Source of the DNA: Gemmiger sp. An50
GTDB taxonomy: Bacteria; Bacillota; Clostridia; Oscillospirales; Ruminococcaceae
Direction of reading: 5' to 3'
Assembly: GCF_002161595.1 (NCBI RefSeq)
Contig: NZ_NFID01000003.1
Span: forward strand, 186,001 to 250,000
DNA length: 64,000 bases
Part shown: positions 8,654 to 17,006 of the stretch, one piece after another
Layout of the letters: each line of letters opens with the position of its first letter
Position numbering within the stretch: the first letter of the stretch is position 1
The notes under the pieces: model-generated
The model's database searches: none
What the model saw: the letters and a program-made list of their open reading frames with translations, nothing else
Told to the model about the DNA's origin: nothing
Position numbers and translations under genes: made by a program

Positions 8654-10246
8654 TCAGTAGCGGGCCACTACCAGGGTGTCGCCCGCCTGCACGCCGGTAT
8701 CGCCGGTGGGAATGATGGTGCGGCCCTCCCGCTGCACCAGTACCACAAGGGTGCCGGGGGCAGGGGGAGCGTCCCGCAGCTGCTTGCCGCACAGCTTGTG
8801 GGAAGCGTCGATGCTCACCTCCTGCAGCGTCAGGCTGGTACGGTTTTCGAATTCCCTGGCGGCAATGACCAGAAGGTCGCCTGCCAGCATCCGGGTGGAG
8901 CCGCTGGGCACCAGCACACCCTCGCCCCGGCGGATGATCAGGCTGACCAGAAAGTCCGGCGGGGTCACGATTTCCCGCAGCAGCTTGCCCGCCCAGGGAT
9001 GGCCTTCGTCCAGGTGAAGCTTGATGAAGCAGATGTCGTTTTCCTCCTGGTAGTCGTTGAAGGTGCGGCGCACATCCGCGTTGTCATCGATCATGGCAAA
9101 GCGGTGGGCCATGTGGGGCAGCAGGGTGCCCTGAATGCCCATGGAGAGCAGCACGATGCAGAAGACCAGATCAAACGGATCGTAGGTGAGCGGCGCATCG
9201 TGCAGCACCGCGTAGATGGCAAATACGATGGAGGCCGCACCGCGCAGGCCTGCCCAGGAGACCAGCGCGATCTGCCCGGCCTTGGCCCGGAAGGGCGCCA
9301 GTAAAGCTGCCACCGCCACCGGACGCCCCACCAGAGTGAGAAAGGCCAGAATGCACAGCGCGGGCACAAAGACCCGCGGCAGTTGGGCCGGGGTAACCAG
9401 AAGACCCAGCAAAAAGAAGATCATCATCTGGGTGATGCCGGTGATCGCGTCAAAAAAGCGCACCAAGTCCCGTTTCTGGGCGATGGGTGCATTGCCCATC
9501 AGAATGCCGCACAGATACACGCTCAGATAGCCGTTGCCGCCCAGCATGGAGGGCAGGGCATAGGCGATGAGGGCAGCGGCAAACACAAAGATCGTGTCGC
9601 CCTGGGCCATGGCGGCATGAGAGCGCCGCAGCAGAAAGGAAGCCGCAATGCCGATGCACACGCCGAACAGAATGCCGAACACCAGCTGTTTGGCCAGAAC
9701 CAGCGGCACCGAGATGTCGCCGCCGGTCATCAGGGTCACCAGCACCACCGTCAGCATATAGGACATGGGGTCGTTGGAGCCGGACTCCAGCTCCAGCAGA
9801 CTGGCGGTGTTGAACTTCAGGTTCAGGCTGCGGGACCGCAGAATGTTGAACACCGAGGCCGCGTCGGTGGAAGCGATGACCGAGCCGATGAGCAGGCTCT
9901 CCAGCCAGGAAAGCCGCAGCACCAGATGGATGAACAGACCGGTGAGCCCGGCGGTGAGCAGCACGCCCAGAGTGGAGAGCAGCACGGATTGCACCGCCAC
10001 AGGCCGGGCGGCCTTCCAGTTGGTGCCAAAGCCACCGTAATACATGATAAAGATCAGACACATCGAGCAGACGGTCTCGGCCAGGGAATAGTCGTTGAAC
10101 CGGATGCGAAACAATCCGTTTTCCCCGAACAGCATGCCCAGACCAATGAACACCAGCAGGGTGGGGATGGGAAGCTTTTCGGTGAAGTGGTGGGCCAGAA
10201 TGCAGGCCAGGATCACCACTCCGACCAGCAGAAGAATTCCGTTCAA
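8654..10246 (-). CDS. K+/H+ (cation/proton) antiporter with regulatory RCK_C domains, NhaP2-like
   Basis: A 530-residue CPA1-type antiporter: about 12 hydrophobic segments in residues 1-390, including the conserved helix with ASTDAASVFNILR (the ion-binding Asp pair region), then a cytoplasmic part with two TrkA-C-like segments (about 400-470 and 475-530: VPSGSTRMLAGDLLVI and IIPTGDTGVQAGDTLVV). The family exports K+ or Na+ in exchange for protons and is gated by the C-terminal domain. The start codon is TTG, chosen because AAAGGAGGT lies six bases upstream and the N-terminus matches relatives. It is separated from the DJ-1 gene upstream by a terminator. Confidence 0.92.
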   Translation of the reverse strand: MNGILLLVGVVILACILAHHFTEKLPIPTLLVFIGLGMLFGENGLFRIRFNDYSLAETVCSMCLIFIMYYGGFGTNWKAARPVAVQSVLLSTLGVLLTAGLTGLFIHLVLRLSWLESLLIGSVIASTDAASVFNILRSRSLNLKFNTASLLELESGSNDPMSYMLTVVLVTLMTGGDISVPLVLAKQLVFGILFGVCIGIAASFLLRRSHAAMAQGDTIFVFAAALIAYALPSMLGGNGYLSVYLCGILMGNAPIAQKRDLVRFFDAITGITQMMIFFLLGLLVTPAQLPRVFVPALCILAFLTLVGRPVAVAALLAPFRAKAGQIALVSWAGLRGAASIVFAIYAVLHDAPLTYDPFDLVFCIVLLSMGIQGTLLPHMAHRFAMIDDNADVRRTFNDYQEENDICFIKLHLDEGHPWAGKLLREIVTPPDFLVSLIIRRGEGVLVPSGSTRMLAGDLLVIAAREFENRTSLTLQEVSIDASHKLCGKQLRDAPPAPGTLVVLVQREGRTIIPTGDTGVQAGDTLVVARY

Positions 10247-10343
10247 GGGCTTACCTCCTTTGAAACTGTGCGAATAAAGCCTGCGCTATAAAAACTGTAT
10301 GCACAGGCGGGCGAAAAAACGCCGGAAGCCGGGCGCAGGGAAG

Positions 10344-10377
10344 AAAAAGCGCGGGCCGTGGCCGGCCCGCGCAAAAA
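10344..10377 (-). terminator. Terminator after the DJ-1/PfpI gene
   Basis: Stem GCGCGGGCC / GGCCCGCGC; on the minus strand the stem is followed by TTTTTC. It lies 15 bp beyond the stop codon of the DJ-1-family gene. Confidence 0.75.
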
Positions 10378-10391
10378 GCTGTATGCTGCGA

Positions 10392-10949
10392 TCAGAAGCC
10401 GTAGGGGTAGCCGATGGCCTGGCGTACCGCTTCGGCGGCGTCCGCGCCGCAGAGCCGCCGCACCAGCGCCAGCGAGAAGGGGATGGACGCGCCCAGACCC
10501 CAGCCGGTGATGATGTCGCCGTCCTCCACCACAGGCTCCTTGACCACGGTGGCACCGGCCAGCTGGTCGGTGAAGGAGGGATAGGCGGTGGCCTTCTTGC
10601 CCTCCAGCAGGCCGAAAGCGGCCAGCGCGCTGGGAGCGGCACAGATGGCGGCCACCAGCTTGCCTGTGGCTGCTGCCTGCTGGCAAACGGCCTTCACAAA
10701 CTCGTTTTCCTTCAGGTTGGTGGTGCCGGGCATGCCGCCGGGCAGCACGATCAAATCAAAGCCGTCTGCCTGGATGTCCGCCGCGACCGCATCGGTGTCC
10801 ATGCGCACGTTGTGGCTGGAAAGGATCTCCGGCTTCTGGTTCACCGATGCGGTGACAACCTCCACTTCGGCGCGGCGCAGAATGTCCACCGTGAGCAGAG
10901 CTTCACATTCCTCGGTTCCGTTTGCCATAAATACACAGGCATGTTTCAT
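10392..10949 (-). CDS. DJ-1/PfpI family protein
   Basis: A 185-residue single-domain protein of the DJ-1/ThiJ/YajL type, a flavodoxin-like fold. It shows the conserved Glu in NGTEECEAL (about residue 14), the nucleophile Cys in AAICAAPSAL (about residue 100) and a C-terminal GWGLGASIPFSLALV helix. Family members act as redox sensors, glyoxalase III-type enzymes or protein/nucleotide deglycases; which activity applies here cannot be read from the sequence. It follows trmO by 55 bp on the same strand and is probably co-transcribed with it. Confidence 0.93.
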   Translation of the reverse strand: MKHACVFMANGTEECEALLTVDILRRAEVEVVTASVNQKPEILSSHNVRMDTDAVAADIQADGFDLIVLPGGMPGTTNLKENEFVKAVCQQAAATGKLVAAICAAPSALAAFGLLEGKKATAYPSFTDQLAGATVVKEPVVEDGDIITGWGLGASIPFSLALVRRLCGADAAEAVRQAIGYPYGF

Positions 10950-11004
10950 TGCAAAAACCTCGCTTTCCCGGGCCCGGGTTCCGGGCCTGATGCTTTTTGT
11001 ATGG

Positions 11005-11718
11005 TCAGCGGCCGGTGGGCTGCCCGTCCTTGGCCGGGGCCACCCGGCACACGGTGAGCACGCCGCCGCTTACGGTGAATTTTACTTCCAGGCCGGCGAA
11101 GGTCAGGCCGTAGACCCGCTCCGGGTCGTCCTGGTAAGAGGGGCGGGGGTCCTGGGCCAGTACCCCTTGCAGGGCGCTCCGCTTGGCCTCAGGCACCCGG
11201 TCCAGCCATTCCTGGGGGAAGACCACCTCCAGGTGATAATCCCGTACAGGACCTGCAAAGCCGCTCAACGCCTCGGGATGGCAGTCCGCCGCGGGCAGAT
11301 AGGGCTTGATGTCAAAAATAGGAGTGCCGTCCAGCAGGTCCGCACCCAGCACGTGGATCACCGGACCCAGCTCCGGGTGAAGCTCCACCCGATCCAGCTT
11401 CACGCAGGAAAGGCCGATGGCGTTGGGCCGGAAGGGTGAGCGGGTGGCGAATACGCCCATCCGGGTGTTGCCGCCCAGCCGGGGCGGGCGCACCGTGGGC
11501 GACCAGGTCTGCCGCACCGCCTGAGAAAACTGCCAGATGAGCCACAGATGGGAAAAATCCTCCAGCCCGCGCAGGGCGTTGGGGTCCCGGTATTCCGGCT
11601 CGAACACGATCACGGCCTGTAAGCTTTCCACCAGGCCGCTCTGGCGGGGAATGCCGAATTTGCTGGTAAAATCGCTGTGAATGCGGGCAATCACCCGCAT
11701 GGGAATGGTCTCGTTCAT
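11005..11718 (-). CDS. trmO: tRNA (N6-threonylcarbamoyladenosine37-N6)-methyltransferase TrmO
   Basis: The enzyme methylates t6A37 in threonine tRNAs using S-adenosylmethionine. The 237-residue protein has the N-terminal beta-barrel TsaA/TrmO (VirR) domain with FSHLWLIWQF, the strongly conserved FATRSPFRPNAIGLS and VLGADLLDGTPIFDIKPYLP, and a C-terminal domain of about 80 residues as in E. coli TrmO. The ATG at 11718 is preceded by AAAGGA six bases away. It is the first gene of a probable trmO-DJ-1 unit, read from an extended -10 promoter. Confidence 0.94.
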   Translation of the reverse strand: MNETIPMRVIARIHSDFTSKFGIPRQSGLVESLQAVIVFEPEYRDPNALRGLEDFSHLWLIWQFSQAVRQTWSPTVRPPRLGGNTRMGVFATRSPFRPNAIGLSCVKLDRVELHPELGPVIHVLGADLLDGTPIFDIKPYLPAADCHPEALSGFAGPVRDYHLEVVFPQEWLDRVPEAKRSALQGVLAQDPRPSYQDDPERVYGLTFAGLEVKFTVSGGVLTVCRVAPAKDGQPTGR

Positions 11719-11794
11719 AAAAGGTCCTTTCGGGCGTTAAGGATTTGAAGCAGTCCGGGCAGCTGCACAACAGATGTTCCGAGACTTTACTGCC

Positions 11795-11812
11795 TTATTA
11801 TATCACAAAAAA
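11795..11812. repeat. Left copy of an 18-bp direct repeat flanking the low-GC block
   Basis: TTATTATATCACAAAAAA, identical to bases 13058-13075. On the minus strand it includes TGATATAAT, an extended -10 (11797-11805) suited to trmO transcription. Confidence 0.6.
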
Positions 11813-11925
11813 GAAGGGTGGTGCTTTTCCAATAGTGACCGAAAATAAAAATGCGTTTTCAAGGGAGGTGTATTCCACCAAAGCTGTTGCTTGCTCTTTG
11901 TTGACTGCCTTGGATGCAGGGGGCC

Positions 11926-12477
11926 TTACGCATCCTCTGGCTGTGACAGAGAAAGAGCTGAAAATACTTTGCTGACTCGATAGGTGCTGTCTGCGAGTCT
12001 TGCGGTTTTATCCCAGCGGTCCGACAAAGGGAAATAAATACCATCTTTAGCCTTTTCACCAAAATTCCACTGGCCGTTTTCATCCTGATTGGCAGTGAGC
12101 CAGTCTATGACAAAGGCCAGCTTATCCTTTGCCCGGCCATATCGGCTCAATACCTCTATCGCGGCCAGATAGCGGCTTGCTGACCGAGAAGCAAAGACGA
12201 TTGGCGGTTTATTCAGAGGTTTATCGTAAATGTAAAACATTCCATCAGGTTTTGACAGGTAATAGTCCAAAAAGAGGTCTTCTGTTTTTGATGACAGCAC
12301 TCCGGAGAGCAGTGCGGCATGGTAGAACATCCCAAACCCTGTTTCAAATTCACTTTTGGGTTTTCGGCCTCGCCATTTCGGGCGTTCAGTCTGTACAAAA
12401 GCAGAACCGTTCTCACGCAAGTGGTGTGGGAGGTCGGGCAGCCGGCTGGATAAAGGCTTCCGTACGCTTTTGCTCAT
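11926..12477 (-). CDS. Hypothetical protein, probably a C-terminal fragment with an alpha-barrel-like fold
   Basis: A 183-residue protein that I cannot assign firmly. Residues about 110-140 (AAIEVLSRYGRAKDKLAFVI then WLTANQDENGQWNFG) look like one repeat of the prenyltransferase/squalene-cyclase alpha-barrel, where Gln-Asn-x-Asp-Gly-x-Trp ends each helix pair. Only one such repeat is seen, so it may be the tail of a longer protein. The ATG at 12477 has no ribosome-binding site, and the frame is exactly continuous with the isochorismatase stop codon 18 bp upstream. GC content is clearly lower than in surrounding genes. Both points suggest a decaying, recently acquired segment. Confidence 0.5.
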   Translation of the reverse strand: MSKSVRKPLSSRLPDLPHHLRENGSAFVQTERPKWRGRKPKSEFETGFGMFYHAALLSGVLSSKTEDLFLDYYLSKPDGMFYIYDKPLNKPPIVFASRSASRYLAAIEVLSRYGRAKDKLAFVIDWLTANQDENGQWNFGEKAKDGIYFPLSDRWDKTARLADSTYRVSKVFSALSLSQPEDA

Positions 12478-12495
12478 AAAAAACTCTATCGGAAA

Positions 12496-13031
12496 TCAGT
12501 TGTCGTTCAGTTGGGATAGAACCTTGTTCAAATCGAGTACCTGAGCGTACCGATTGGCCCAGATCTTTTCCTCATAGTATCGGGTCAAATCATGGGCGCG
12601 GGCAAAATCGTTATCAAAGGTGGTGGTCGTGCCTCTGGCGATTGTTACCTCATAACCCAGCTCGAAAGCCACCTTGCAGGAAACATCAAAGCAGTATTCC
12701 GTCTGCATGCCGCAGAGGATCAGCCGGTTTGCGCCCATTTGCTGAAGATATTCATGAAGGCCGGTTTGGCGGAAGGCGCTGTTGAAGTGCTTGTCAAAAC
12801 GCTTTTCTCCCGGTTTGGGGGCGATTGGCGCGGCGACCTGCCAGCCGGAGCTGCCAAACTCCAGTTCGTCTCCGGGGCCACCGTCATGGCAAACATAGAT
12901 CACAGGTATACCGGAGGCGCGGCAGCGCTCCAGCAAAGAACGAATCCCGGCCAGTACACCGACCTCGTTATAGGGGCGTGCGTCTACCAGGGTGTTTGCA
13001 TATCGATCACAATCAGAGCGTCATACATCAT
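12496..13031 (-). pseudogene. Isochorismatase-family cysteine hydrolase, frameshifted near the start
   Basis: From the ATG at 13031 (GGAGGG seven bases upstream) the frame reads MMYDALIVIDMQ and then hits TAG within four codons. In the next frame the sequence continues NTLVDARPYNEVGVLAG and on through a complete domain: YVCHDGG, the Lys in EKRFDKHFNSAF and the nucleophile Cys in GMQTEYCFDVS. Adding one A to the AAA run at 12995-12997 (giving CAA AAC ACC) joins the halves into a normal protein of about 178 residues with the Asp-Lys-Cys triad. As given, translation from an internal start would lose the catalytic Asp. Family members hydrolyse isochorismate, nicotinamide or related amides. A sequencing error is possible. 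Confidence 0.8.
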
Positions 13032-13057
13032 GGTTTGTCCCTCCTTTTTATACTTTT

Positions 13058-13075
13058 TTATTATATCACAAAAAA
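13058..13075. repeat. Right copy of the 18-bp direct repeat
   Basis: Identical to 11795-11812. On the minus strand it also supplies an extended -10 (TGATATAAT, 13060-13068) in front of the isochorismatase gene. Confidence 0.6.
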
Positions 13076-13197
13076 TGGCGGGCAGCGCCGCCGCGGTCGA
13101 GGAAAGCCTCGGGGAAACGAAAGCTTCCGGATGATGCAGAAAAACGGAAGCGAATAAGGCGAAATGCTGGGGATGGTTTTTACATGTGAAAAAGTTA

Positions 13198-13226
13198 TTG
13201 CAGATTTTTACAAAATATGATATGCT
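13198..13226 (+). promoter_or_regulatory. Promoter of the zinc-ribbon/DUF2085 gene pair
   Basis: TTGCAG, 17 bases, TATGCT, about 55 bp before the ATG at 13282. Good spacing, four to five matches in each hexamer. Confidence 0.6.
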
Positions 13227-13281
13227 TTACTCAAACAAAGTCCACAGGCATAGTCTTGTGGAGACGAAGGAGGAATTAGCT

Positions 13282-13575
13282 ATGGCGTTTTGTAAAAATT
13301 GCGGAAAAGAAGTCGATGATAAGGCTGTAGTATGCCCGGCATGCGGCGTACCCCAGCAGGATAAGCCGGCTGTGGTAGACAGCGGTAACATCGGATGGGC
13401 CTTTTTGGGCTGCTGTATTCCTCTGGTTGGTCTGATCCTGTTCCTGGTCTGGAAGGATCAAAAGCCCAATACGGCAAAGAAGGCCGGCATCGGTGCGCTG
13501 GTCGGCGTGATCCTCATTGTGATCTACTATGTTGTGGTCATTGCCGCCGGTGTTGGTATGGCTATGATCCAATGA
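13282..13575 (+). CDS. Zinc-ribbon membrane protein
   Basis: A 97-residue protein with an N-terminal zinc ribbon (CKNCGKEVDDKAVVCPACG, residues 4-22; two CxxC pairs) and two predicted membrane helices (about 38-55, GWAFLGCCIPLVGLILFLVW, and 68-93). Such small zinc-ribbon/TM proteins are common in gut Firmicutes and uncharacterised. The ATG at 13282 follows AAGGAGGAATTAGCT; upstream in-frame codons lack support. The stop codon overlaps the start of the DUF2085 gene (ATGA), so the two are translationally coupled. Confidence 0.85.
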   Translation: MAFCKNCGKEVDDKAVVCPACGVPQQDKPAVVDSGNIGWAFLGCCIPLVGLILFLVWKDQKPNTAKKAGIGALVGVILIVIYYVVVIAAGVGMAMIQ

Positions 13576-13940
13576 TTTCCTGGCTTTATGTCTGGCTGCC
13601 CCGTTTCTGCGGCTGTCACTGCAGGGACGACCGGTCATTCCACTATCGTGGACGGTGTTTTCCGGTTTGCGCCCGCTGCACAGGCGAGCTGGTGGGAATT
13701 TTGGTTGCGGCCTTGTGTTATCCAGTCTTTCATTTGAGTGTGGCCTGGTCGGCTGTTTCCATGATTCCCATGGTTCTGGACGGCGGTATCCAGGCGCTGA
13801 GCTCCTATGAAAGCACGAATGGCCGCCGGTTCGTTACCGGATTGTTGTTTGGCTGTGGATTGCTGACCTTGTTTTTCACCAGCACAGCCTTTGCATTCCG
13901 CTGGGGCGTACAGCTGGGAATGGGATTGCCCATATCCTGA
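13572..13940 (+). CDS. DUF2085 family membrane protein
   Basis: A 122-residue protein with the DUF2085 signature: a cysteine/histidine segment (CGCHCRDDRSFHYRGRCFPV) leading into CARCTGELVG, then membrane helices (about 40-58, 62-80 and 90-110). The CARCTG motif beside a membrane helix is diagnostic, but the function is unknown. It starts inside the ATGA overlap with the zinc-ribbon gene, forming a two-gene operon of cysteine-rich membrane proteins. A strong terminator follows. Confidence 0.82.
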   Translation: MISWLYVWLPRFCGCHCRDDRSFHYRGRCFPVCARCTGELVGILVAALCYPVFHLSVAWSAVSMIPMVLDGGIQALSSYESTNGRRFVTGLLFGCGLLTLFFTSTAFAFRWGVQLGMGLPIS

Positions 13941-13960
13941 AAAAGAATATCTGAAACGAA

Positions 13961-14000
13961 AAAAGCCCGAATCCGACTCAAAACGGATTCGGGCTTTTTG
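13961..14000. terminator. Bidirectional terminator between DUF2085 and rlmD genes
   Basis: Twelve-bp stem AGCCCGAATCCG / CGGATTCGGGCT with A's before and T's after. Confidence 0.85.
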
Positions 14001-14019
14001 TGTGGATTGCGATGACTTG

Positions 14020-15162
14020 TTATTTGGACAAAAGAACAACCGTCTCCACATGCTCGGTGTGAGGGAACAGGTCCACCGGCTGGATGAAGTCGGCTTTCCA
14101 GCCTCGGGCGGTCAGATATTCCAGGTCCCGGCGCTGGGTCTCGGGATTGCAGGAGATATAAACCACCCGCTCAGGAGCCAGCTGGCAGACCGCCTGCAGA
14201 AACTCCGGGGTGCTGCCTGCGCGGGGCGGGTCCAGAAAGACCACATCCACCTGCTCACCCTGCTGGGCCATGCGCTGAATAGCGCTGGTGGCGTCTGCAC
14301 AGAGGAAGCGGGCGTTGGTGATGCCGTTGGCCTTGGCGTTTTGAATGGCGCAGTTCACTGCGCTGCGGTTCAGCTCCACCCCCAGCACCGACTTGGCCTT
14401 GGCCGCGCTGGCGAGGCCGATCGTGCCCACGCCGCAATAGGCGTCCAGCACGGTCTGGCTGCCGTCCAGCCCGGCGGCCTCGATGGCCGTCTGATACAGC
14501 CGTTCGGTTTGCACCGGGTTCACCTGGTAGAAGCTGGCGGCGGAAAGCCGGAATTTCACCCCGCACAGGGTGTCCTCAATATATCCCTTGCCATACAGCA
14601 GCTTTTCGGCGCTGCCCAGCACTGCGCTGGAATGGCGGGGGTTGACGTTCTGCACCACACAGCTTACCGCCGGGCACAGCTGGCGGAGCTTGGTCACAAA
14701 GGCCTTGGAGCCGGGCAGCGCCGCCTGAGCAGTGACCAGGCAGACCAGTACCTGACCGGTGGCCCGGCTGTGGCGCACCAGCACGTGACGGATCAGACCG
14801 GTGCGCCGGTCCTCGTTGAAGGGCTCATAACGGCATGCAGCCGCGGCAGCGCGCACCGCTGCAATGGCTTCGTCCAGGGCGGGATTGTGCAGCAGGCACT
14901 CTTCCACCGGGATCACCCGGTGGGTTCCCTGGGCGTAGATGCCGCTTTGCAGGCTGCGGCCGGGCCCGGTGCAGAAGGTGGACACCGCCTTGTTTCGGTA
15001 GTGCCAGGGGTCCTCCATGCCCAGGACGGTCTGTACCGGACCGAACTTGCCCAGCAGCTTGGTCACATCCTTCTGCTTTTGAGCCAGCTGCTCCGGGTAG
15101 GGCAGGGCAAGCAGCGGGCAGCCGCCGCAGCCCTTTTTGCGGCAGGAACAGGTGTTTTTCAT
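14020..15162 (-). CDS. rlmD: 23S rRNA (uracil-C5)-methyltransferase, RlmD/RlmCD type
   Basis: Methylates carbon 5 of a uridine in 23S rRNA with S-adenosylmethionine. The 380-residue protein has an N-terminal cysteine cluster (CSCRKKGCGGCPLL) compatible with the [4Fe-4S] site of the RumA group, the SAM motif VLDAYCGVGTIGLA, FLDPPRAG and the catalytic Cys in VYISCNPETQRRDL. The TRAM domain present in many RlmD proteins is not evident; the protein is shorter than the usual 430-460 residues. I chose the ATG at 15162, with GGAGGGG upstream, over a GTG at 15186. Substrate choice among U747/U1939 or tRNA U54 remains open. It lies five bp after the LURP-one gene. Confidence 0.85.
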   Translation of the reverse strand: MKNTCSCRKKGCGGCPLLALPYPEQLAQKQKDVTKLLGKFGPVQTVLGMEDPWHYRNKAVSTFCTGPGRSLQSGIYAQGTHRVIPVEECLLHNPALDEAIAAVRAAAAACRYEPFNEDRRTGLIRHVLVRHSRATGQVLVCLVTAQAALPGSKAFVTKLRQLCPAVSCVVQNVNPRHSSAVLGSAEKLLYGKGYIEDTLCGVKFRLSAASFYQVNPVQTERLYQTAIEAAGLDGSQTVLDAYCGVGTIGLASAAKAKSVLGVELNRSAVNCAIQNAKANGITNARFLCADATSAIQRMAQQGEQVDVVFLDPPRAGSTPEFLQAVCQLAPERVVYISCNPETQRRDLEYLTARGWKADFIQPVDLFPHTEHVETVVLLSK

Positions 15163-15167
15163 GGTGT

Positions 15168-15641
15168 TCAATCCCCTCCGGAGCACTTGGCCGCATCAAT
15201 GGCCAGCACGATCATCAAGCAGAGCAGGGCATCCTCTTCCCGCTCAATATCCATTACATAGGTGTCGGTCCAGTGGAACAGCTCCTTGCTGGCAGTCATC
15301 ACGGTGCGGCCCTGGCCGTCGGTCACCTGATAGTCCCATTCCAGCCAGTCGCCGCTGACCTGCCAGTCCCGGCAGTCCAGTGTGAAGCTGGGCTTGAAAA
15401 AAGTAAATTCCTTCTTGATCTGGCCGATGTACTCCTCGCCCAGATACAGCGCGAACCGGGGCAGGAAGGTGAGCACCTCTTCTTTTACGGTGCCCAGGTG
15501 GCGGCCGGCGGGGTCCAGGACCTCCAGCTTGTGGCCCCAGGCCAGCTTGCCCTCCACGGTGAAGGCGGTCTCGCCGTGTTCATTGTAAATGTCATAGCTG
15601 TCCAGCCAGGAGAACAGGCGCTGTTTGAAAAGCAGTTTCAT
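15168..15641 (-). CDS. LURP-one-related (scramblase/Tubby-like fold) protein
   Basis: A 157-residue protein starting MKLLFKQRLFSWLDSYDIYN, with GETAFTVEGKLAWGHKLEVLD and IKKEFTFFKPSF, matching the LURP-one-related family (B. subtilis YxjI-like), a membrane-phospholipid-binding beta-barrel fold. No enzymatic role is known. It lies 30 bp downstream of the sodium-dependent transporter gene and five bp upstream of rlmD, so all three may share a transcript. Confidence 0.82.
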   Translation of the reverse strand: MKLLFKQRLFSWLDSYDIYNEHGETAFTVEGKLAWGHKLEVLDPAGRHLGTVKEEVLTFLPRFALYLGEEYIGQIKKEFTFFKPSFTLDCRDWQVSGDWLEWDYQVTDGQGRTVMTASKELFHWTDTYVMDIEREEDALLCLMIVLAIDAAKCSGGD

Positions 15642-15671
15642 GATTGGCGATCCTCTTTCGTTTGGTTTACA

Positions 15672-17006
15672 TCAACCGATGCCGCCGTATGCAAAGCCCA
15701 GCAGCAGCACCAGCACGGTGAGCGGAACATATACGTATTTTGCCACCCGGCCGAAGAGCTCCGGCAGCGGCTTGCCGCGGCCGGTCTCCAGCTCCTGGCG
15801 GATGCGGGGCCAGCCCAGCACGTAATAGATGGAAATAGCGCCCAGCACCGCGCCGATGGGCACGATCACGATGGTCACGAAGTCCAGCCAGCTGCCTACC
15901 ACAGGCTCGGCCTCCAGGAAAACGCCCACCCCGAAGGTGAGGCCGCCGCACAGGGCCACTGCGATGCGGCGGTCCAGCTTGAAGCGGTTCTGCCAGCTTT
16001 CGATCACGGCCTCAAACATGTTGATCAGCGAGGTGATGCCCGCAAAGGCCACCGACACGAAGAAGAACACCGCGAACACCCGACCCAGCGGCATGCGCTG
16101 GAATACAGTGGGCAGGGCGATGAACATGAGGGAGGGACCGCGGGTCACGTCCACCCCGAAGGCGAACACGGCGGGCATGATGGCAAGGCCGCTAAGCAGA
16201 GCGGCCATGGTGTCGAAGAAAGCAGTGCGCAGAGAAGCCTGAGGAATGTCGGCCTCCTTGCCCAGGTACGCGCCGTATACGATCATGCCGGACCCGGTAA
16301 TGGACAGCGAGAAGAAGGCCTGGCCCATGGCCATGACCCAAGTGTCCACGTTCAGAAGGGCTTCCCACTTGGGCACAAACAGGAAGCGATAGCCCTCAGC
16401 CGCGCCGGGCAGAAACGCCACCCAGGCAGCCAGCGCCAGAAAGAGCACGAAGAACAGGGGCATGAGCACCTTGCTCACCTTTTCGATGCCACGGGCCACG
16501 CCCAGCAGCATCACCGCCGAGACCAGGATCACGATGGCCGCATGCCAGCCTACGCTGCCGAAGCTGCCGGTGGCCTGGTGGAAGAACGTCTCCGGATCGG
16601 AGCTGAGCAGCGTGCCAGTGACCGAACCTGCCAGGCTGCGCAGCACCCAGCCCAGAATGACCGCATAGCCGATGGCGATGCCCAGCGAACCCAGCAGGGG
16701 AATCCAGCTGAGGACAGAGCCGACCGTCTTTTTGCCCCGGGAGCCGAAGCAGTATTCATAAGCGCCGATGGTACCGGTACGGGCCAGACGGCCCACGCCG
16801 AACTCAGCGGAAAGGCCTACCCAGCCGAACAGGAAGGTGAACAGCAGATAGGGAATCAGGAAGGCGGCGCCGCCGTACTGGCCCACCCGATAGGGGAACA
16901 TCCAGATGTTGCCCAGGCCCACCGCAGAGCCCACGCAGGCGATCACGAAACCAATGGAAGAACTGAAGCCCCCGTTTTTGTGGCGGGGGGAGTTGTTTTG
17001 ACGCAT
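15672..17006 (-). CDS. Neurotransmitter:sodium symporter (NSS/SNF) family transporter
   Basis: A 444-residue Na+-coupled transporter of the LeuT fold, probably importing amino acids. Helix 1 shows GFVIACVGSAVGLGNIWMFPY with the broken-helix sodium/substrate site; about 11 membrane segments can be counted, and FSLSITGSGMIVYGAY corresponds to helix 6. Eleven rather than 12 helices is usual for bacterial members. The start at 17006 (preceded by GAGGTC) is preferred over a GTG at 17018. It is divergent from the MarR-MATE pair. Substrate cannot be predicted; tryptophan, tyrosine or small neutral amino acids are known for relatives. Confidence 0.92.
   Translation of the reverse strand: MRQNNSPRHKNGGFSSSIGFVIACVGSAVGLGNIWMFPYRVGQYGGAAFLIPYLLFTFLFGWVGLSAEFGVGRLARTGTIGAYEYCFGSRGKKTVGSVLSWIPLLGSLGIAIGYAVILGWVLRSLAGSVTGTLLSSDPETFFHQATGSFGSVGWHAAIVILVSAVMLLGVARGIEKVSKVLMPLFFVLFLALAAWVAFLPGAAEGYRFLFVPKWEALLNVDTWVMAMGQAFFSLSITGSGMIVYGAYLGKEADIPQASLRTAFFDTMAALLSGLAIMPAVFAFGVDVTRGPSLMFIALPTVFQRMPLGRVFAVFFFVSVAFAGITSLINMFEAVIESWQNRFKLDRRIAVALCGGLTFGVGVFLEAEPVVGSWLDFVTIVIVPIGAVLGAISIYYVLGWPRIRQELETGRGKPLPELFGRVAKYVYVPLTVLVLLLGFAYGGIG

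Noticed and set aside
11745-11975. A 76-codon plus-strand frame near trmO
   Set aside because: No ribosome-binding site fits its start, it overlaps a promoter-repeat and an opposite gene, and no similarity is seen.
13076-13197. Possible structured RNA between the isochorismatase and the zinc-ribbon gene (GAGG-AAAG-CCTC, GCTTCCG/CGGAAGC stems)
   Set aside because: Two short stems only; it matches neither SRP RNA, RNase P nor another RNA I know, and no promoter is placed for it.
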